A stretch of 64,000 nucleotides of DNA, from NCBI RefSeq assembly GCF_028826155.1, contig NZ_JAQGPN010000005.1:1-64000 (forward strand). Reading direction: 5' to 3'. Numbering within the stretch: position 1 is the stretch's first letter; each line of letters opens with the position of its first letter. Below the pieces are notes generated by a model. That model had not been told where the DNA came from, did no database searches, and worked only from the letters and a program-made list of their open reading frames with translations. A program made the position numbers and the translations under genes. Source of the DNA: Mesorhizobium shangrilense (GTDB lineage Bacteria; Pseudomonadota; Alphaproteobacteria; Rhizobiales; Rhizobiaceae). Shown here in pieces: positions 35,438 through 44,345 of the stretch.

Positions 35438-35674
35438 CTACCGTGCCACCAGCCTGCACTGGAAAAAATCGAGCATGAGATGCGCAATCGCCGGAGCCCC
35501 CTCTTCCAGTGCGAAATGGCCGGTCTCGAACAAGTGCAGTTCGCTTTTGACCAGATCGCTGATACGCCCGAGCGCCCGCAACCGTGAAGAATGGGTCATT
35601 CGCGCGATCGCCATCCGCACCAGACTCTCGCTCGGCGGCCGCCGGCCGCCGCCCTGCAACTGCAAGCGCTGCAT
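35438..35674 (-). pseudogene. Alpha/beta hydrolase C-terminal remnant
   Basis: The minus-strand frame ends LHLFETGHFALEEGAPAIAH, then LMLDFF. This is the catalytic-His tail of epoxide hydrolase/dehalogenase-type alpha/beta hydrolases (TGHFALE...IA-x-x-x-x-FF). Nothing of the nucleophile elbow or oxyanion region is found. The rest of the 35148-35735 gap holds no recognisable gene. Confidence 0.6.
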
Positions 35675-35735
35675 CCACCCCCCGGGACCAGGCTGGTTCC
35701 TGGATCCCCGGCAGACTTATCCCCATCCACGACGC

Positions 35736-37397
35736 TCAGTTCGTCGCGATTTCCCTGAAATTGCCGAAGTCCCAGTGGCGGCCGGGCGCGGCCTCGATCA
35801 GTGCGCGCGTGTAATCGTGGCGCGGGCTGGCGAGCACATTCGCGGCAGTGTCGTGCTCGACAATCCTGCCGTGCTGCATGACGACGACCTCGTCGCAGAT
35901 CTGCGCTGCGACACGCAGGTCATGCGTGATGAACAGAATGGCGATGCCGAGCTTTTCCTGAAGGTCGTCGAGCAGCTTAAGCACTTGCGCCTGCACCGAA
36001 ACGTCGAGCGCCGAGACGGCTTCGTCCGCGACGAGGATATCCGGTCGCATGGCAATGGCGCGGGCGATCGCCACCCGCTGGCGCTGACCGCCCGAAAATT
36101 GGTGCGGGTAGCGCCCGAGCGCGTCCGCAGGCAGGCCGACCAACTCCATGAGTTCGCGCGCTTGGGCGAGCGCTTGCCTGCGTGACTGCCCGAAGTTCCG
36201 CGGCCCCTCGATGAGGCTGTCGCCGATTGTCCAGCGCGGATTGAGCGAGCGGAAGGGGTCCTGGAAGACGATCTGGATTTGCTTGCGGTACAGTTGCAGC
36301 GCGACGCGGCCGAGCCTTGCGATGTCTGCATTGCCCACCTTGATGCGACCTTCGGTTGGGTCAATCAGCCGCATGATACACCGCGCGACGGTGGACTTGC
36401 CCGAACCGCTTTCGCCGACGATGCCGAGCGTCCGCCCCGGCCGGATCGCAAAACGCACATCCTGCACCGCGCGCGTCTCGCGACCTTTTCGGAACAGGCC
36501 GCGCGTGTCGTAGATCTTCGCCAGCCCCTCGACATCCAGCACCGGTCCGGCATCAGTCGGGGGCCGCGCGTCGCGCGGAATGAGGCTGGGCACCGATTTG
36601 AGAAGATTGCGCGTGTAATCCTGCTGCGGAGAGCGCAGGAGTGTCTCGATGGGCGCGCGTTCCACGAGCTCGCCGTGGCGCATGACATAGACGGTGTCGG
36701 CAATCTCGGCGACGACGCCCATGTCGTGCGTGATGAAGAGCACGGCCGTCCCGTGCCGTTCCTGAAGCTCAGCGATCAGCTTGAGAACCTGGTTCTGGGT
36801 CGTCACGTCGAGCGCCGTGGTCGGCTCGTCGGCGATCAACAGCTTCGGCTCAAGGATAAGCGCCATAGCGATCATGATGCGCTGGCGCTGGCCGCCCGAA
36901 AGCTGGTGCGGGTAGGAGCCGTAGATGCGCTCGACATCAGGCAGATGGACCTGCTGCATGATATCGACGACACGCTTCCGCTTTTCGTGCGCGGGAAGTC
37001 GGGCGTGGCTGTCCAGCACCTCCTCGATCTGATCGCCCACCTTCATGACCGGGTTGAGCGCGGTCATCGGCTCCTGGAAGATCATCGAGATTCGACTGGC
37101 GCGCAATTTACGCATCGCCGATGCGTCGAGCTCTATGAGGTTGCGGCCGTCGAACTCGATGCGTCCGCCCGAGACTTCGAGCGCGCCCTTGGGCAGAAGT
37201 CCCATTATGGCGAGCGAGGTGACCGACTTGCCCGAGCCGCTTTCGCCCACAAGACACACGGTTTCGCCCTGGCGGATGATCACGTCGATTCCGTCAAGGA
37301 TCGTGACGGGGTCGCCGTCGCCGGCCGTACGCACGACGAGATCGTCGATTTTTAGTGCGGCCGGCGCGTTGTCGAACTTGCGGTTTCGGAACTGCAT
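35736..37397 (-). CDS. Dipeptide/oligopeptide-type ABC transporter, fused double ATPase (DppD-DppF / GsiA-like)
   Basis: Cytoplasmic protein of 553 aa with two complete ABC ATPase units. Unit 1: Walker [10 protein letters not shown], signature [15 protein letters not shown], Walker [14 protein letters not shown]-loop FITHDMG. Unit 2: Walker [10 protein letters not shown], signature [15 protein letters not shown], Walker [13 protein letters not shown]-loop FITHDLR. Each is followed by the C-terminal region typical of peptide/nickel transporters (YTRNLL, YTRALI). The fusion replaces the usual separate DppD and DppF subunits. It is the last gene of the operon running from the FAD oxidoreductase through SBP and permeases, 3 bases after the DppC-like gene. 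Confidence 0.92.
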   Translation of the reverse strand: MQFRNRKFDNAPAALKIDDLVVRTAGDGDPVTILDGIDVIIRQGETVCLVGESGSGKSVTSLAIMGLLPKGALEVSGGRIEFDGRNLIELDASAMRKLRASRISMIFQEPMTALNPVMKVGDQIEEVLDSHARLPAHEKRKRVVDIMQQVHLPDVERIYGSYPHQLSGGQRQRIMIAMALILEPKLLIADEPTTALDVTTQNQVLKLIAELQERHGTAVLFITHDMGVVAEIADTVYVMRHGELVERAPIETLLRSPQQDYTRNLLKSVPSLIPRDARPPTDAGPVLDVEGLAKIYDTRGLFRKGRETRAVQDVRFAIRPGRTLGIVGESGSGKSTVARCIMRLIDPTEGRIKVGNADIARLGRVALQLYRKQIQIVFQDPFRSLNPRWTIGDSLIEGPRNFGQSRRQALAQARELMELVGLPADALGRYPHQFSGGQRQRVAIARAIAMRPDILVADEAVSALDVSVQAQVLKLLDDLQEKLGIAILFITHDLRVAAQICDEVVVMQHGRIVEHDTAANVLASPRHDYTRALIEAAPGRHWDFGNFREIATN

Positions 37398-37400
37398 CGC

Positions 37401-38285
37401 TCAGGTCTCCCGCTTCTTCAGGCGCGGATCGAGCAGATCACGCGCGGTGTCACCCAGAAGATTGATCGACAGGATGCACAGCGACAGGAGCAGGCCGGGC
37501 CAGAAGATCAGCTCCGGCTTGATTTGAAAGAACATGCGCCCCTCGGCCATGATGTTGCCCCACGTGGGAATCTCGGTGGAGACGCCCGCGCCAAGGAAGG
37601 ATAGGATCGCCTCGGTCAGGATTGCCGATGCACAGATGTAGGTCCCCTGCACAATGAGTGGGGCGAGTGTGTTCGGCATAAGGTGGTTCCACAGAATCTT
37701 CGGCATGGACGACCCGAGCGCGATTGCTGCCTCCACGTACGGCTCCTCGCGCGCCGACAGGACGACCGAGCGAACGAGGCGCACCACGCGCGGGATTTCG
37801 GGAATGGTGATTGCGAAGATGACCGACCAGAGGCTTGGACCGTTGAGCGCCACGAGCGCGATGGCGAGCAGGATCGACGGGATTGCCATAAGCGCATCCA
37901 TGATACGCATGATGATGGCGTCAGCCGTGCGGAAGAAGCCGGAAACGAGCCCGATGACAAGGCCGATCAGCACCGATACGATGGCTGCACCGGTACCAAT
38001 CAGGAGCGAGACCTGTCCGCCGACCATGACGCGCGAGAGCAGATCGCGGCCATAGGCGTCCGTGCCGATCCAGTGAGCCTCGCTCGGCCCTTTGAGGCGT
38101 AGGAGCGCGTCCATATGCATTGGATTGTGCGGCACGTAGAGATAGGCGGTGGCCGTGGCGAGTACGATCGCGGCGAGCACGAGCCCGGCGACGATCGGAC
38201 CGACGCCGAGACGCCAGCGGCGCGGCAGGCCGATCGCGCCGAGCACCACCTGCATTGCGGACGTCGGTTGCGGTTGGGCGGCCAT
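37401..38285 (-). CDS. Peptide-type ABC transporter permease (DppC-like)
   Basis: Inner-membrane permease of 294 aa. It has an N-terminal OppC-type helix, then HNPMHMDALLRLKGPSEAHW and IGTDAYGRDLLSRV, the usual DppC loop, and the EAA motif YVEAAIALGSSMPKILWNHLMPN. About six helices are predicted. Its ATG overlaps the last base of the DppB-like gene, giving tight coupling. Confidence 0.9.
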   Translation of the reverse strand: MAAQPQPTSAMQVVLGAIGLPRRWRLGVGPIVAGLVLAAIVLATATAYLYVPHNPMHMDALLRLKGPSEAHWIGTDAYGRDLLSRVMVGGQVSLLIGTGAAIVSVLIGLVIGLVSGFFRTADAIIMRIMDALMAIPSILLAIALVALNGPSLWSVIFAITIPEIPRVVRLVRSVVLSAREEPYVEAAIALGSSMPKILWNHLMPNTLAPLIVQGTYICASAILTEAILSFLGAGVSTEIPTWGNIMAEGRMFFQIKPELIFWPGLLLSLCILSINLLGDTARDLLDPRLKKRET

Positions 38286-39226
38286 CAGTAGCGTATCCTC
38301 GGATCGAATAGCGAATAGGAAAGGTCGATGATCAGATTGACGAAGACATAGATCGCGCTCGTCAGCAGGATCATCGCCTGGATGACTGGGTAGTCGCGCG
38401 CGAGGATCGCGTCGACCGTCAGGCGTCCGATGCCAGGAATGTTGAAAACGCTTTCCGTCACCACGACGCCGGAGATCAGTAGTGCGAATCCTGTTCCGAT
38501 CATCGTCATGATCGGCACAGCAGCGTTTCGGAGCGCGTGGCGGAAAAGGACGATGTGCTCCTTGACGCCTTTGGCGCGCGCCGTGCGTACATAGTCCTCA
38601 CCGAGCACTTCGAGGAGGCTGGCGCGCGTCATGCGCGCGATCAGCGCGACATAGATGGTTGCCAGCGTCAGGCAGGGCAGGATCGCGCGGATGAAAAACC
38701 CCTGAGGGTCCTGCAACGGGGCCATGTAGCCCTGCACCGGGACGAGGCGCATGTCGATGGCGAAGATCTTGATGAAGATGTAACCGATGACGAAGACGGG
38801 GATGGAAAAACCCAGCACCGAGAAGGTCATCACAGCATAGTCGACCCACGTGCGGTGGCGCCAGGCCGCGAGTACGCCGAGCGGCACGGCGATCAGCACC
38901 GACAAGATGATCGTCAGCGTTCCGATCTGCAATGTCGGCCAGATGCGCTGACCGATCAGCCGGGTGACAGGCTGGTTAGAGATGATGGAAGTGCCCAGAT
39001 CTCCCTGGAGAAGCTGTCCCATCCAAGTAACGAATTGCGCGTGCAGCGGTTCGGCGAGGCCCAACGACTCACGGATACGCTCCAATTGCGCAGGCGTGGC
39101 TGAATCGCCCGCGATGATCGCCGCCGGGTCGCCCGGCGTCAGCCGAAGCAGCAGGAACACGAAGATCGCGACAATCGCCATCACCGGAAAAATGGCGAGG
39201 ATTCGCCGGATGATATAGCCAAGCAT
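38285..39226 (-). CDS. Peptide-type ABC transporter permease (DppB-like)
   Basis: Inner-membrane permease of 313 aa beginning MLGYIIRRILAIFPVMAIVA, with FLLLRLTPGDPAA (the conserved DppB PGDP segment) and the EAA loop YVRTARAKGVKEHIVLFRHALRNA. It pairs with the DppC-like permease. The gene lies 74 bases after the binding-protein gene, with a GC hairpin in between. Confidence 0.9.
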   Translation of the reverse strand: MLGYIIRRILAIFPVMAIVAIFVFLLLRLTPGDPAAIIAGDSATPAQLERIRESLGLAEPLHAQFVTWMGQLLQGDLGTSIISNQPVTRLIGQRIWPTLQIGTLTIILSVLIAVPLGVLAAWRHRTWVDYAVMTFSVLGFSIPVFVIGYIFIKIFAIDMRLVPVQGYMAPLQDPQGFFIRAILPCLTLATIYVALIARMTRASLLEVLGEDYVRTARAKGVKEHIVLFRHALRNAAVPIMTMIGTGFALLISGVVVTESVFNIPGIGRLTVDAILARDYPVIQAMILLTSAIYVFVNLIIDLSYSLFDPRIRY

Positions 39227-39261
39227 CGCGAGAAGGCTCCTTCTGAAATCAGACGAGATGG

Positions 39262-39289
39262 CGTCCCCCGCCCCGAGGGCCGGGGGACG
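39262..39289 (-). terminator. GC hairpin between SBP and permease genes
   Basis: CGTCCCCCG (39262-39270) pairs with CGGGGGACG (39281-39289) across 10 bases, just past the binding-protein stop on the minus strand. No U-run follows. It is probably an mRNA-stabilising or attenuating stem that favours binding-protein expression, like the one at 9767. Confidence 0.5.
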
Positions 39290-39300
39290 GAACTGGCCGA

Positions 39301-40917
39301 CTAAGTTTTGTTGACCTCCCAGAACACCAACACCGGTGAGGGAATCATGTTCACGATGTTCGTGCGGCGCGACTGGACCTGAAGATATTGGCCGAGCGGT
39401 ATGTAGTTCACCACATTGACTACATGTGCCTGGATGCGTGCGGCAACTTGCTTTCGTGCTTCCAACGAGGTGGCGGCAATGAATTCCGCGCGCAACGCTT
39501 CCAGTTCCGGATCATCGGGCCAACCGAACCATGCGCTGTCGCCGCCTCCGTTGACCATCGAGTTGAGCAACGGCGAGGAAATCTCCGGCACCATCCAGTT
39601 GGTGAAAAAGATGTTCCAGCCGCCTTCCGACGGAGCTGCTTGGTTGGCACGGCGTGTCACGACCGACTGCCAGTCCATCGCTTGCATGTCTACGTTGAAG
39701 CCGGCTTCGCGCAGCAGCTGCGCAGCCACGACCGGCTGGGCTGTAAGTTCAACCACATCCGTCGGTTGCATCAGCACGATCGGCGTACCGTCGTAGCCGG
39801 CCTCTTTGAGCAAAGCCTTGGCCCCGGCCACGTCACCGGCGCCGGTGAGACTTTCCGTGCCTGCCTCGGATGCGAGCGGAGTTCCGCATCCGAAGATAGC
39901 GCCGCACTTCTTATAGTATTTCGGATTACCGATCATTGTCGCGAGGATCGGCTCTTGCCTCATCGCCTTCAAGGCGGCTTGCCGGATCTTCATATTGTCG
40001 AACGGCGGATGCTTGAAGTTCATGCGGCCCATCGTCTGGTAGCCGAGCGAATTGCGCACCTCGACCGCCACATCCGGGCTGGTTTCGAGGAGCGGAAGCA
40101 GGTCGATCGGCGTCTGCTCCAGATAGTCGATTTCGCCTGAAACCAGCGCGTTGATCGCGGTCTGGGCATCAGGCATCGTAACCCATTTCACCCTATCGAC
40201 TTTGACGACCTTGCCGCCCGCCATCCAGTCTGCGGGCTCCGCGCGTGGCACATAGTCCTCAAATTTCGCGTAGGTCACGGAGACACCGGGTTCAAATTCT
40301 TCCTTCACGAAGACGAAGGGTCCCGAACCGGTGTTGTCGCTGATCGCCTGGTCTGCGGGGGTTTGCGCAACGCGCGCCGGCATGATGAAGGGCGGTACCG
40401 ATGACTGCTTGCTGACGATATCGAGAAGCGGACCGAATGGCGTCGACAGGGTCCAGGTGATGGTCTTGTCATCTGTGGCCTCAAGGCTCGCGGTGACATC
40501 GAAGATAAGCTGGCCGCCGGCATCGCGTTTGCCCCAGCGCTGCAGCGATGCAACGGCATCGGCTGCGGTGACCGGCGCGCCATCGTGGAACTTGAGGCCG
40601 TCGCGTAGCGTGAAGGTGTAGGTTAACCCGTCCTCGGAGACTGCGAAGTCGGCCATCTGCGGCTGTGGCGCGAAGTCCTTGTTCTGCGCTACAAGCACGT
40701 CGTAGATCATGTAGCCATGGTTGCGGGTAATGTGAGCCGTGGTGATGATCGGATCGAGTACGCGCAGGCCCGAATGCAATACTGCGGTGATAGTTTTGCC
40801 GTCCTGCGCAAGCGCTGCTCCGGCGGACATGATGGGCGCCGCAAGCATGGTAGCGGCCGCGATCGAACGGACTCTCGTCATGATCGATCTCGCAAAATCA
40901 CGAGACAGCAGTGTCAT
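39301..40917 (-). CDS. Peptide-type ABC transporter substrate-binding protein (SBP_bac_5)
   Basis: Periplasmic binding protein of 538 aa. The signal peptide covers about residues 1-38 (TRVRSIAAATMLAAPIMSAGAALAQ). The mature part starts ITAVLHSGLRVLDPIITTAH, followed by the family-5 signature region YDVLVAQNKDFAPQPQMADF and FTLRDGLKFHDGAPVTAADAV. A Cys pair (KKCGAIFGCGTPL) near the middle is common in this family. GAGGGAAAG precedes the ATG at 40917. Ligands of the family include dipeptides, glutathione, opines and nickel; which applies here is not visible. Confidence 0.9.
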   Translation of the reverse strand: MTLLSRDFARSIMTRVRSIAAATMLAAPIMSAGAALAQDGKTITAVLHSGLRVLDPIITTAHITRNHGYMIYDVLVAQNKDFAPQPQMADFAVSEDGLTYTFTLRDGLKFHDGAPVTAADAVASLQRWGKRDAGGQLIFDVTASLEATDDKTITWTLSTPFGPLLDIVSKQSSVPPFIMPARVAQTPADQAISDNTGSGPFVFVKEEFEPGVSVTYAKFEDYVPRAEPADWMAGGKVVKVDRVKWVTMPDAQTAINALVSGEIDYLEQTPIDLLPLLETSPDVAVEVRNSLGYQTMGRMNFKHPPFDNMKIRQAALKAMRQEPILATMIGNPKYYKKCGAIFGCGTPLASEAGTESLTGAGDVAGAKALLKEAGYDGTPIVLMQPTDVVELTAQPVVAAQLLREAGFNVDMQAMDWQSVVTRRANQAAPSEGGWNIFFTNWMVPEISSPLLNSMVNGGGDSAWFGWPDDPELEALRAEFIAATSLEARKQVAARIQAHVVNVVNYIPLGQYLQVQSRRTNIVNMIPSPVLVFWEVNKT

Positions 40918-41082
40918 CTTTCCCTCTTCGTTTGGTTTGCCTGTATTTCAATTAAGTCTTGTTGACTGTGGGGATGCTGCTCCGCTCCATTCGCACGGCG
41001 AACCGTCTCCGCGGGGTGACAGTTCCAATCCCCAAGAACGGATGCGGCCTGTCCGGGACAAGAGCGACTTGCGTTCACAGCG

Positions 41083-41268
41083 AAACCCGAGATTTCTGCC
41101 TGGCACGCACATCGCGGCTCGCGCGACGAGCATGGCGCGATGATGGACGCATTGCGCGCGCGCGACCTGGAGCTTCTGAGCCAGCGGCTCAAGGCGCACA
41201 ACCGGGGCACGCAGGAGCAGGTTTGCGCGATGCTGACGTCGCCCGAAACGGCGGACGCAGAAGCCTGA
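41083..41268 (+). pseudogene. GntR (FCD-domain) regulator, C-terminal remnant
   Basis: The plus strand reads HRGSRDEHGAMMDALRARDL, ELLSQRLKAHNRGTQEQVC and a stop at 41266. This is the last helices of an FadR/FCD ligand domain (S-x-x-EH-x-x-I-x-x-AL-x-x-RD...H). The HTH and most of the ligand domain are gone. It sits antisense between the SBP and FAD-oxidoreductase genes, probably the former regulator of this operon. The remainder of 40918-41309 holds no gene. Confidence 0.6.
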
Positions 41269-41309
41269 TCTCATTGCGGGATGAAGACATCGGCCGCGGC
41301 CAGCGTCCA

Positions 41310-42701
41310 TCACCTGGTTCCTTCGAGGATCGCGCCTTGATCCTTCAGGGTCTGACGCAGCCGGGCCACAGGAATGTCGCGCAGCCTGGCGTGGTTGCTT
41401 TGGGTGACCGCCATCGCGGTCAGGCTGCCCGCCGCCTGGCCCATCGCCAGGCAGCTGCCCATGACCCGCGCCGACCCCTGCGCCTCGCGACTCGCCGACA
41501 GGCAGCGCCCCGCAATGACCACGTTCTCCAGACCTTGCGGCAGCAGGCTGGCAAGCGGAATGTCGTATGAACCGCCGTCGGCGACCGGGATGCGGATCTG
41601 TCCGGTCCCGTCCTGATGGATGTCGACGTGATGGCAACCCTTGGCCACACCGTCCCCACGCTTCCTTGCCTCCAGGACGTCCTCTTCCGTCAGGATGTAG
41701 TCGCCGACGACGCGCCGGGTTTCGCGGATCCCGATCCGCGGCGACATGCCGGATATGCTGGCTGCACCGAAGCCGGGCACGGACTTGCGCAGGAATTCGG
41801 CGCACTGGAACACCTGTGCGGTCAGGACGCGCAACGCCGTCGCCATGTTGTCGGGCCGGGTCGGCTCGTCGAGGGTTATGCGCGTCGCGTTGATGCAGAC
41901 CTCGCGACGGGTGTCGGAGGTGGGCTGGATCATGATCAGCGCGGTCGCAAACATCTCGCCGCGCTCGATCGCGCCGCCGAGCAGCGGCCCATCGCCCTTG
42001 AAGAAGACGCAGGGCTGGCCCTGCCGGTAGATTTCCTCGGTGATCTCGCGATCTGTCCGCCCGCCCCGAATCGCTTGGCTTTCGCCCACGGCGACGCACT
42101 CGGGGTGCTCGCGCACGAAGCCGAGAAGCCCGGCGGTGTCGACATTGGCCATGCGGAACATCATCGACATCGGTTGGGGCTTCTCGTCCCGGCCCACGCT
42201 CAGCATCTCGGCGCCGGCCATGGCGCAGAGGTCGCCGTCGCCCGAAGCGTCGACAAAGGCGCGCGCCGTCAGCAGCTGCCGGCCGCCCTTGTTGCGCACC
42301 ACCAGGCCCGAAATCCTGCCGCCGTCCTGAACCGTCTCCTCGGCGAAGGTCTGGAGATAGACGGTGACCCCGGCCCCGAACACCAGTTGCGGGATCGCGA
42401 TCTTCATGATCTCCGGATCGTAGGCGACGTACTGGATCAGCCGCCAGTCATTCAGCTTGGCGACGAAGCCGCCCATGTCTCGGCAAAGCTGGAGAAGGTC
42501 GGTCAGGACGCCGCCCACCGTCTCCTCGCCGCGTCCGTTGATCGCGCCATCGACGGTCATGCCCGTCAACAGCTCTCCACCCAGCATCGGACCGGCTTCC
42601 ACCAGGGCCGTGCGCGCGCCGTTCCGGGCCGCAGCGACCGCCGCCGCAATGCCGGCGCTGCCGCCCCCCAGAACGATCACGTCGTAATCCTGACACTTCA
42701 C
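41310..42701 (-). CDS. FAD-dependent oxidoreductase
   Basis: 463-aa flavoprotein of the FAD_oxidored family. The N-terminal dinucleotide motif is VIVLGGGSAGIAAAVAAARN followed by ALVEAGPMLGG; FVDASGDGDLCAMAGAEML is the second conserved block; and the C-terminal FAD loop reads VVIAGRCLSASREAQGSARVMG. The GTG at 42701 is preceded by GGGAGGA and puts the FAD motif near residue 10; the frame is open to 43160. It is the first gene of the peptide-type ABC operon, separated from the SBP gene by 392 bases, so the two may be separately transcribed. Oxidation of the imported amino compound is a plausible role. Confidence 0.87.
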   Translation of the reverse strand: MKCQDYDVIVLGGGSAGIAAAVAAARNGARTALVEAGPMLGGELLTGMTVDGAINGRGEETVGGVLTDLLQLCRDMGGFVAKLNDWRLIQYVAYDPEIMKIAIPQLVFGAGVTVYLQTFAEETVQDGGRISGLVVRNKGGRQLLTARAFVDASGDGDLCAMAGAEMLSVGRDEKPQPMSMMFRMANVDTAGLLGFVREHPECVAVGESQAIRGGRTDREITEEIYRQGQPCVFFKGDGPLLGGAIERGEMFATALIMIQPTSDTRREVCINATRITLDEPTRPDNMATALRVLTAQVFQCAEFLRKSVPGFGAASISGMSPRIGIRETRRVVGDYILTEEDVLEARKRGDGVAKGCHHVDIHQDGTGQIRIPVADGGSYDIPLASLLPQGLENVVIAGRCLSASREAQGSARVMGSCLAMGQAAGSLTAMAVTQSNHARLRDIPVARLRQTLKDQGAILEGTR

Positions 42702-42833
42702 GATCAGTTCCTCCCGCCCCGGGCGGTTATGGCAGCATTGGATCCATGATGCAACATGCGCGTCGGAGATATGAGAGGAGGAACCGGATGAAGTGGGGAG
42801 GCTCACCCTTGCCGACGCGATGGCGGCGCAGCG

Positions 42834-43262
42834 ATGCGCTACGAGGGAGTCTTCTACCGGCGCTTGACCCGATCTATTCGCGCGAACCGGTGGCGGCCGT
42901 GGGGCAGAGCTGTACGGCGGCGGCGTCAATCGAAAGGGCCGCTGGCCCTCTATACGTCCCTGTCGGTCATGACGGCGTTGCGCGAGGCCAATCAGGAGGG
43001 CAGCTTCCAGCCGACGACGCTCTCCTATGACACAGACATCGCGCGCGTTTTTCGACTGCCGGGACAATACTGCCTTGCGGACACTGGGGATGGATGTCGC
43101 GGCGCTACTGACCCGACTTGGCGCGACCAGATGAAAGCGACCGGCGAAGCCAAGTCGCAAGATCGGCCTGATGCCATCGCCGGGGTCAAGGTCCTTTGCG
43201 AGGTCGTTGCCTCACGGTGTTTTTTGGGCCGGGTGCCTCAATGTGCGCCACGATGTTCAATA
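42834..43262 (+). pseudogene. RES-domain toxin gene, multiply frameshifted
   Basis: Pieces in order: MRYEGVFYR, (shift) ALDPIYSREPV, (shift) GRGAELYGGGVNRKGR, (shift) LALYTSLSVMTALREANQEG, SFQPTTLSYDTDI, then DPTWRDQMKATGEAKSQ and RSFAR. This is the order of a RES-family NAD+-degrading toxin. Three single-base losses (about 42861, 42889, 42946) explain the first breaks. A strong AGGAGG lies upstream near 42778-42783. A frame just before it (EVGRLTLADAMAAQRCATRE) could be the tail of the antitoxin gene. No other gene is recognised in 42702-43290. Confidence 0.65.
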
Positions 43263-43290
43263 TCGACGTCAACGCATGGACGCCTGCGCA

Positions 43291-44292
43291 CTACTCGGTG
43301 GAGCTCCCCCGTTGCCACGCCCAGGCATCGCGGCACATTTCCCCAAGGTCCCTTCGGGCCCGCCAGTTGAGCAGGTGCAGCGCCCTGGCGGGATCAGCGT
43401 AGTATTGGGCGAGATCCCCCTCGCGCCGCTTTCCATATGCAACGGGTATGGCGCGCCCCGTCTCCCGTTCGAAGGTACGAACCACATCCAGGACCGAATA
43501 TCCTGTCCCGGTCCCCAGGTTCACGGTCACGAAGCCAGGCGTGTCCGATCTGGAAATAGCCGCCAGATGCCCCTCGGCGAGATCGCAGACATGGAGATAG
43601 TCGCGGACGCCGGTTCCGTCGGGGGTGGGGTAGTCCGTCCCGAAAATATGGAGACGCTCGCGCTGGCCGCTCGCAACCTGAGTCACGAAGGGCATCAGAT
43701 TGTTGGGCACGCCGACGGGATCGTCACCGATCCCTCCACTCGGATGCGCGCCGACCGGATTGAAGTAGCGGAGAACGACGATGCTGACATTGCCCTCGGC
43801 GCGCTGGAAATCATCGCACAACCACTCCGCCATGAGCTTGGAACGCCCGTACGGATTGGTCGGATTCAGGGGGTGCGATTCCTTCAGCGGTAGCTCGACG
43901 GGCTGGCCATAGACGGTAGCTGAGGAACTGAAGATGAGACGGTGGACGCCGTGTTCCTTCATGGCTTCGAGGAGGCATGCAGTGCCGCCCACATTGGTTT
44001 CGAAATAGTCCAGTGGCCTGGCGACCGAATCCCCGACGGCTTTCAGCCCTGCCAGGTGCACCACCAGATCAGGCTGAGCCGAGCGCAGGGCATTCGATAT
44101 GTCCTGCTTGCGCCGAACGTCTCCGGTGACGACGCTGCAAGGCCGCCTCGCAATGCGCGCGATCCGCGACGGAACCCCCGGGTCACTGTTGCAAAAATTG
44201 TCGAAGACAACGACGTCATGGCCCGCTTGCAGTGCTGCCACGCAGAAATGCGAGCCGATATAGCCGGCTCCCCCTGTCACGAAAATTCGCAT
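43291..44292 (-). CDS. exoB: UDP-glucose 4-epimerase
   Basis: Cytoplasmic NAD-dependent epimerase of 333 aa that interconverts UDP-glucose and UDP-galactose, supplying the galactosyl residue that primes succinoglycan repeats. NAD-binding VTGGAGYIGSH lies at residues 5-15, the catalytic Ser in IFSSSATVYG, and YGRSK supplies the Tyr-x3-Lys pair. LRYFNPVGAHPSG and GTGVRDYLHVCDLAEGH are GalE-specific. It lies 53 bases after exoZ, at the end of the exoY-F-Q-Z-B run, as in Sinorhizobium. Confidence 0.92.
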   Translation of the reverse strand: MRIFVTGGAGYIGSHFCVAALQAGHDVVVFDNFCNSDPGVPSRIARIARRPCSVVTGDVRRKQDISNALRSAQPDLVVHLAGLKAVGDSVARPLDYFETNVGGTACLLEAMKEHGVHRLIFSSSATVYGQPVELPLKESHPLNPTNPYGRSKLMAEWLCDDFQRAEGNVSIVVLRYFNPVGAHPSGGIGDDPVGVPNNLMPFVTQVASGQRERLHIFGTDYPTPDGTGVRDYLHVCDLAEGHLAAISRSDTPGFVTVNLGTGTGYSVLDVVRTFERETGRAIPVAYGKRREGDLAQYYADPARALHLLNWRARRDLGEMCRDAWAWQRGSSTE

Positions 44293-44345
44293 GTCAGCTA
44301 CCTCAACATCACATTTGACGACAAACCGGATCCCGTCTGCGGACT

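Noticed and set aside
40948..42099. Long minus-strand open frame of 383 codons and a plus-strand frame 41616-42749 over the same DNA
   Set aside because: Both overlap the FAD-dependent oxidoreductase gene, are Arg/Pro/Gly-rich and lack motifs; the oxidoreductase frame has a clear FAD site and ribosome binding site.
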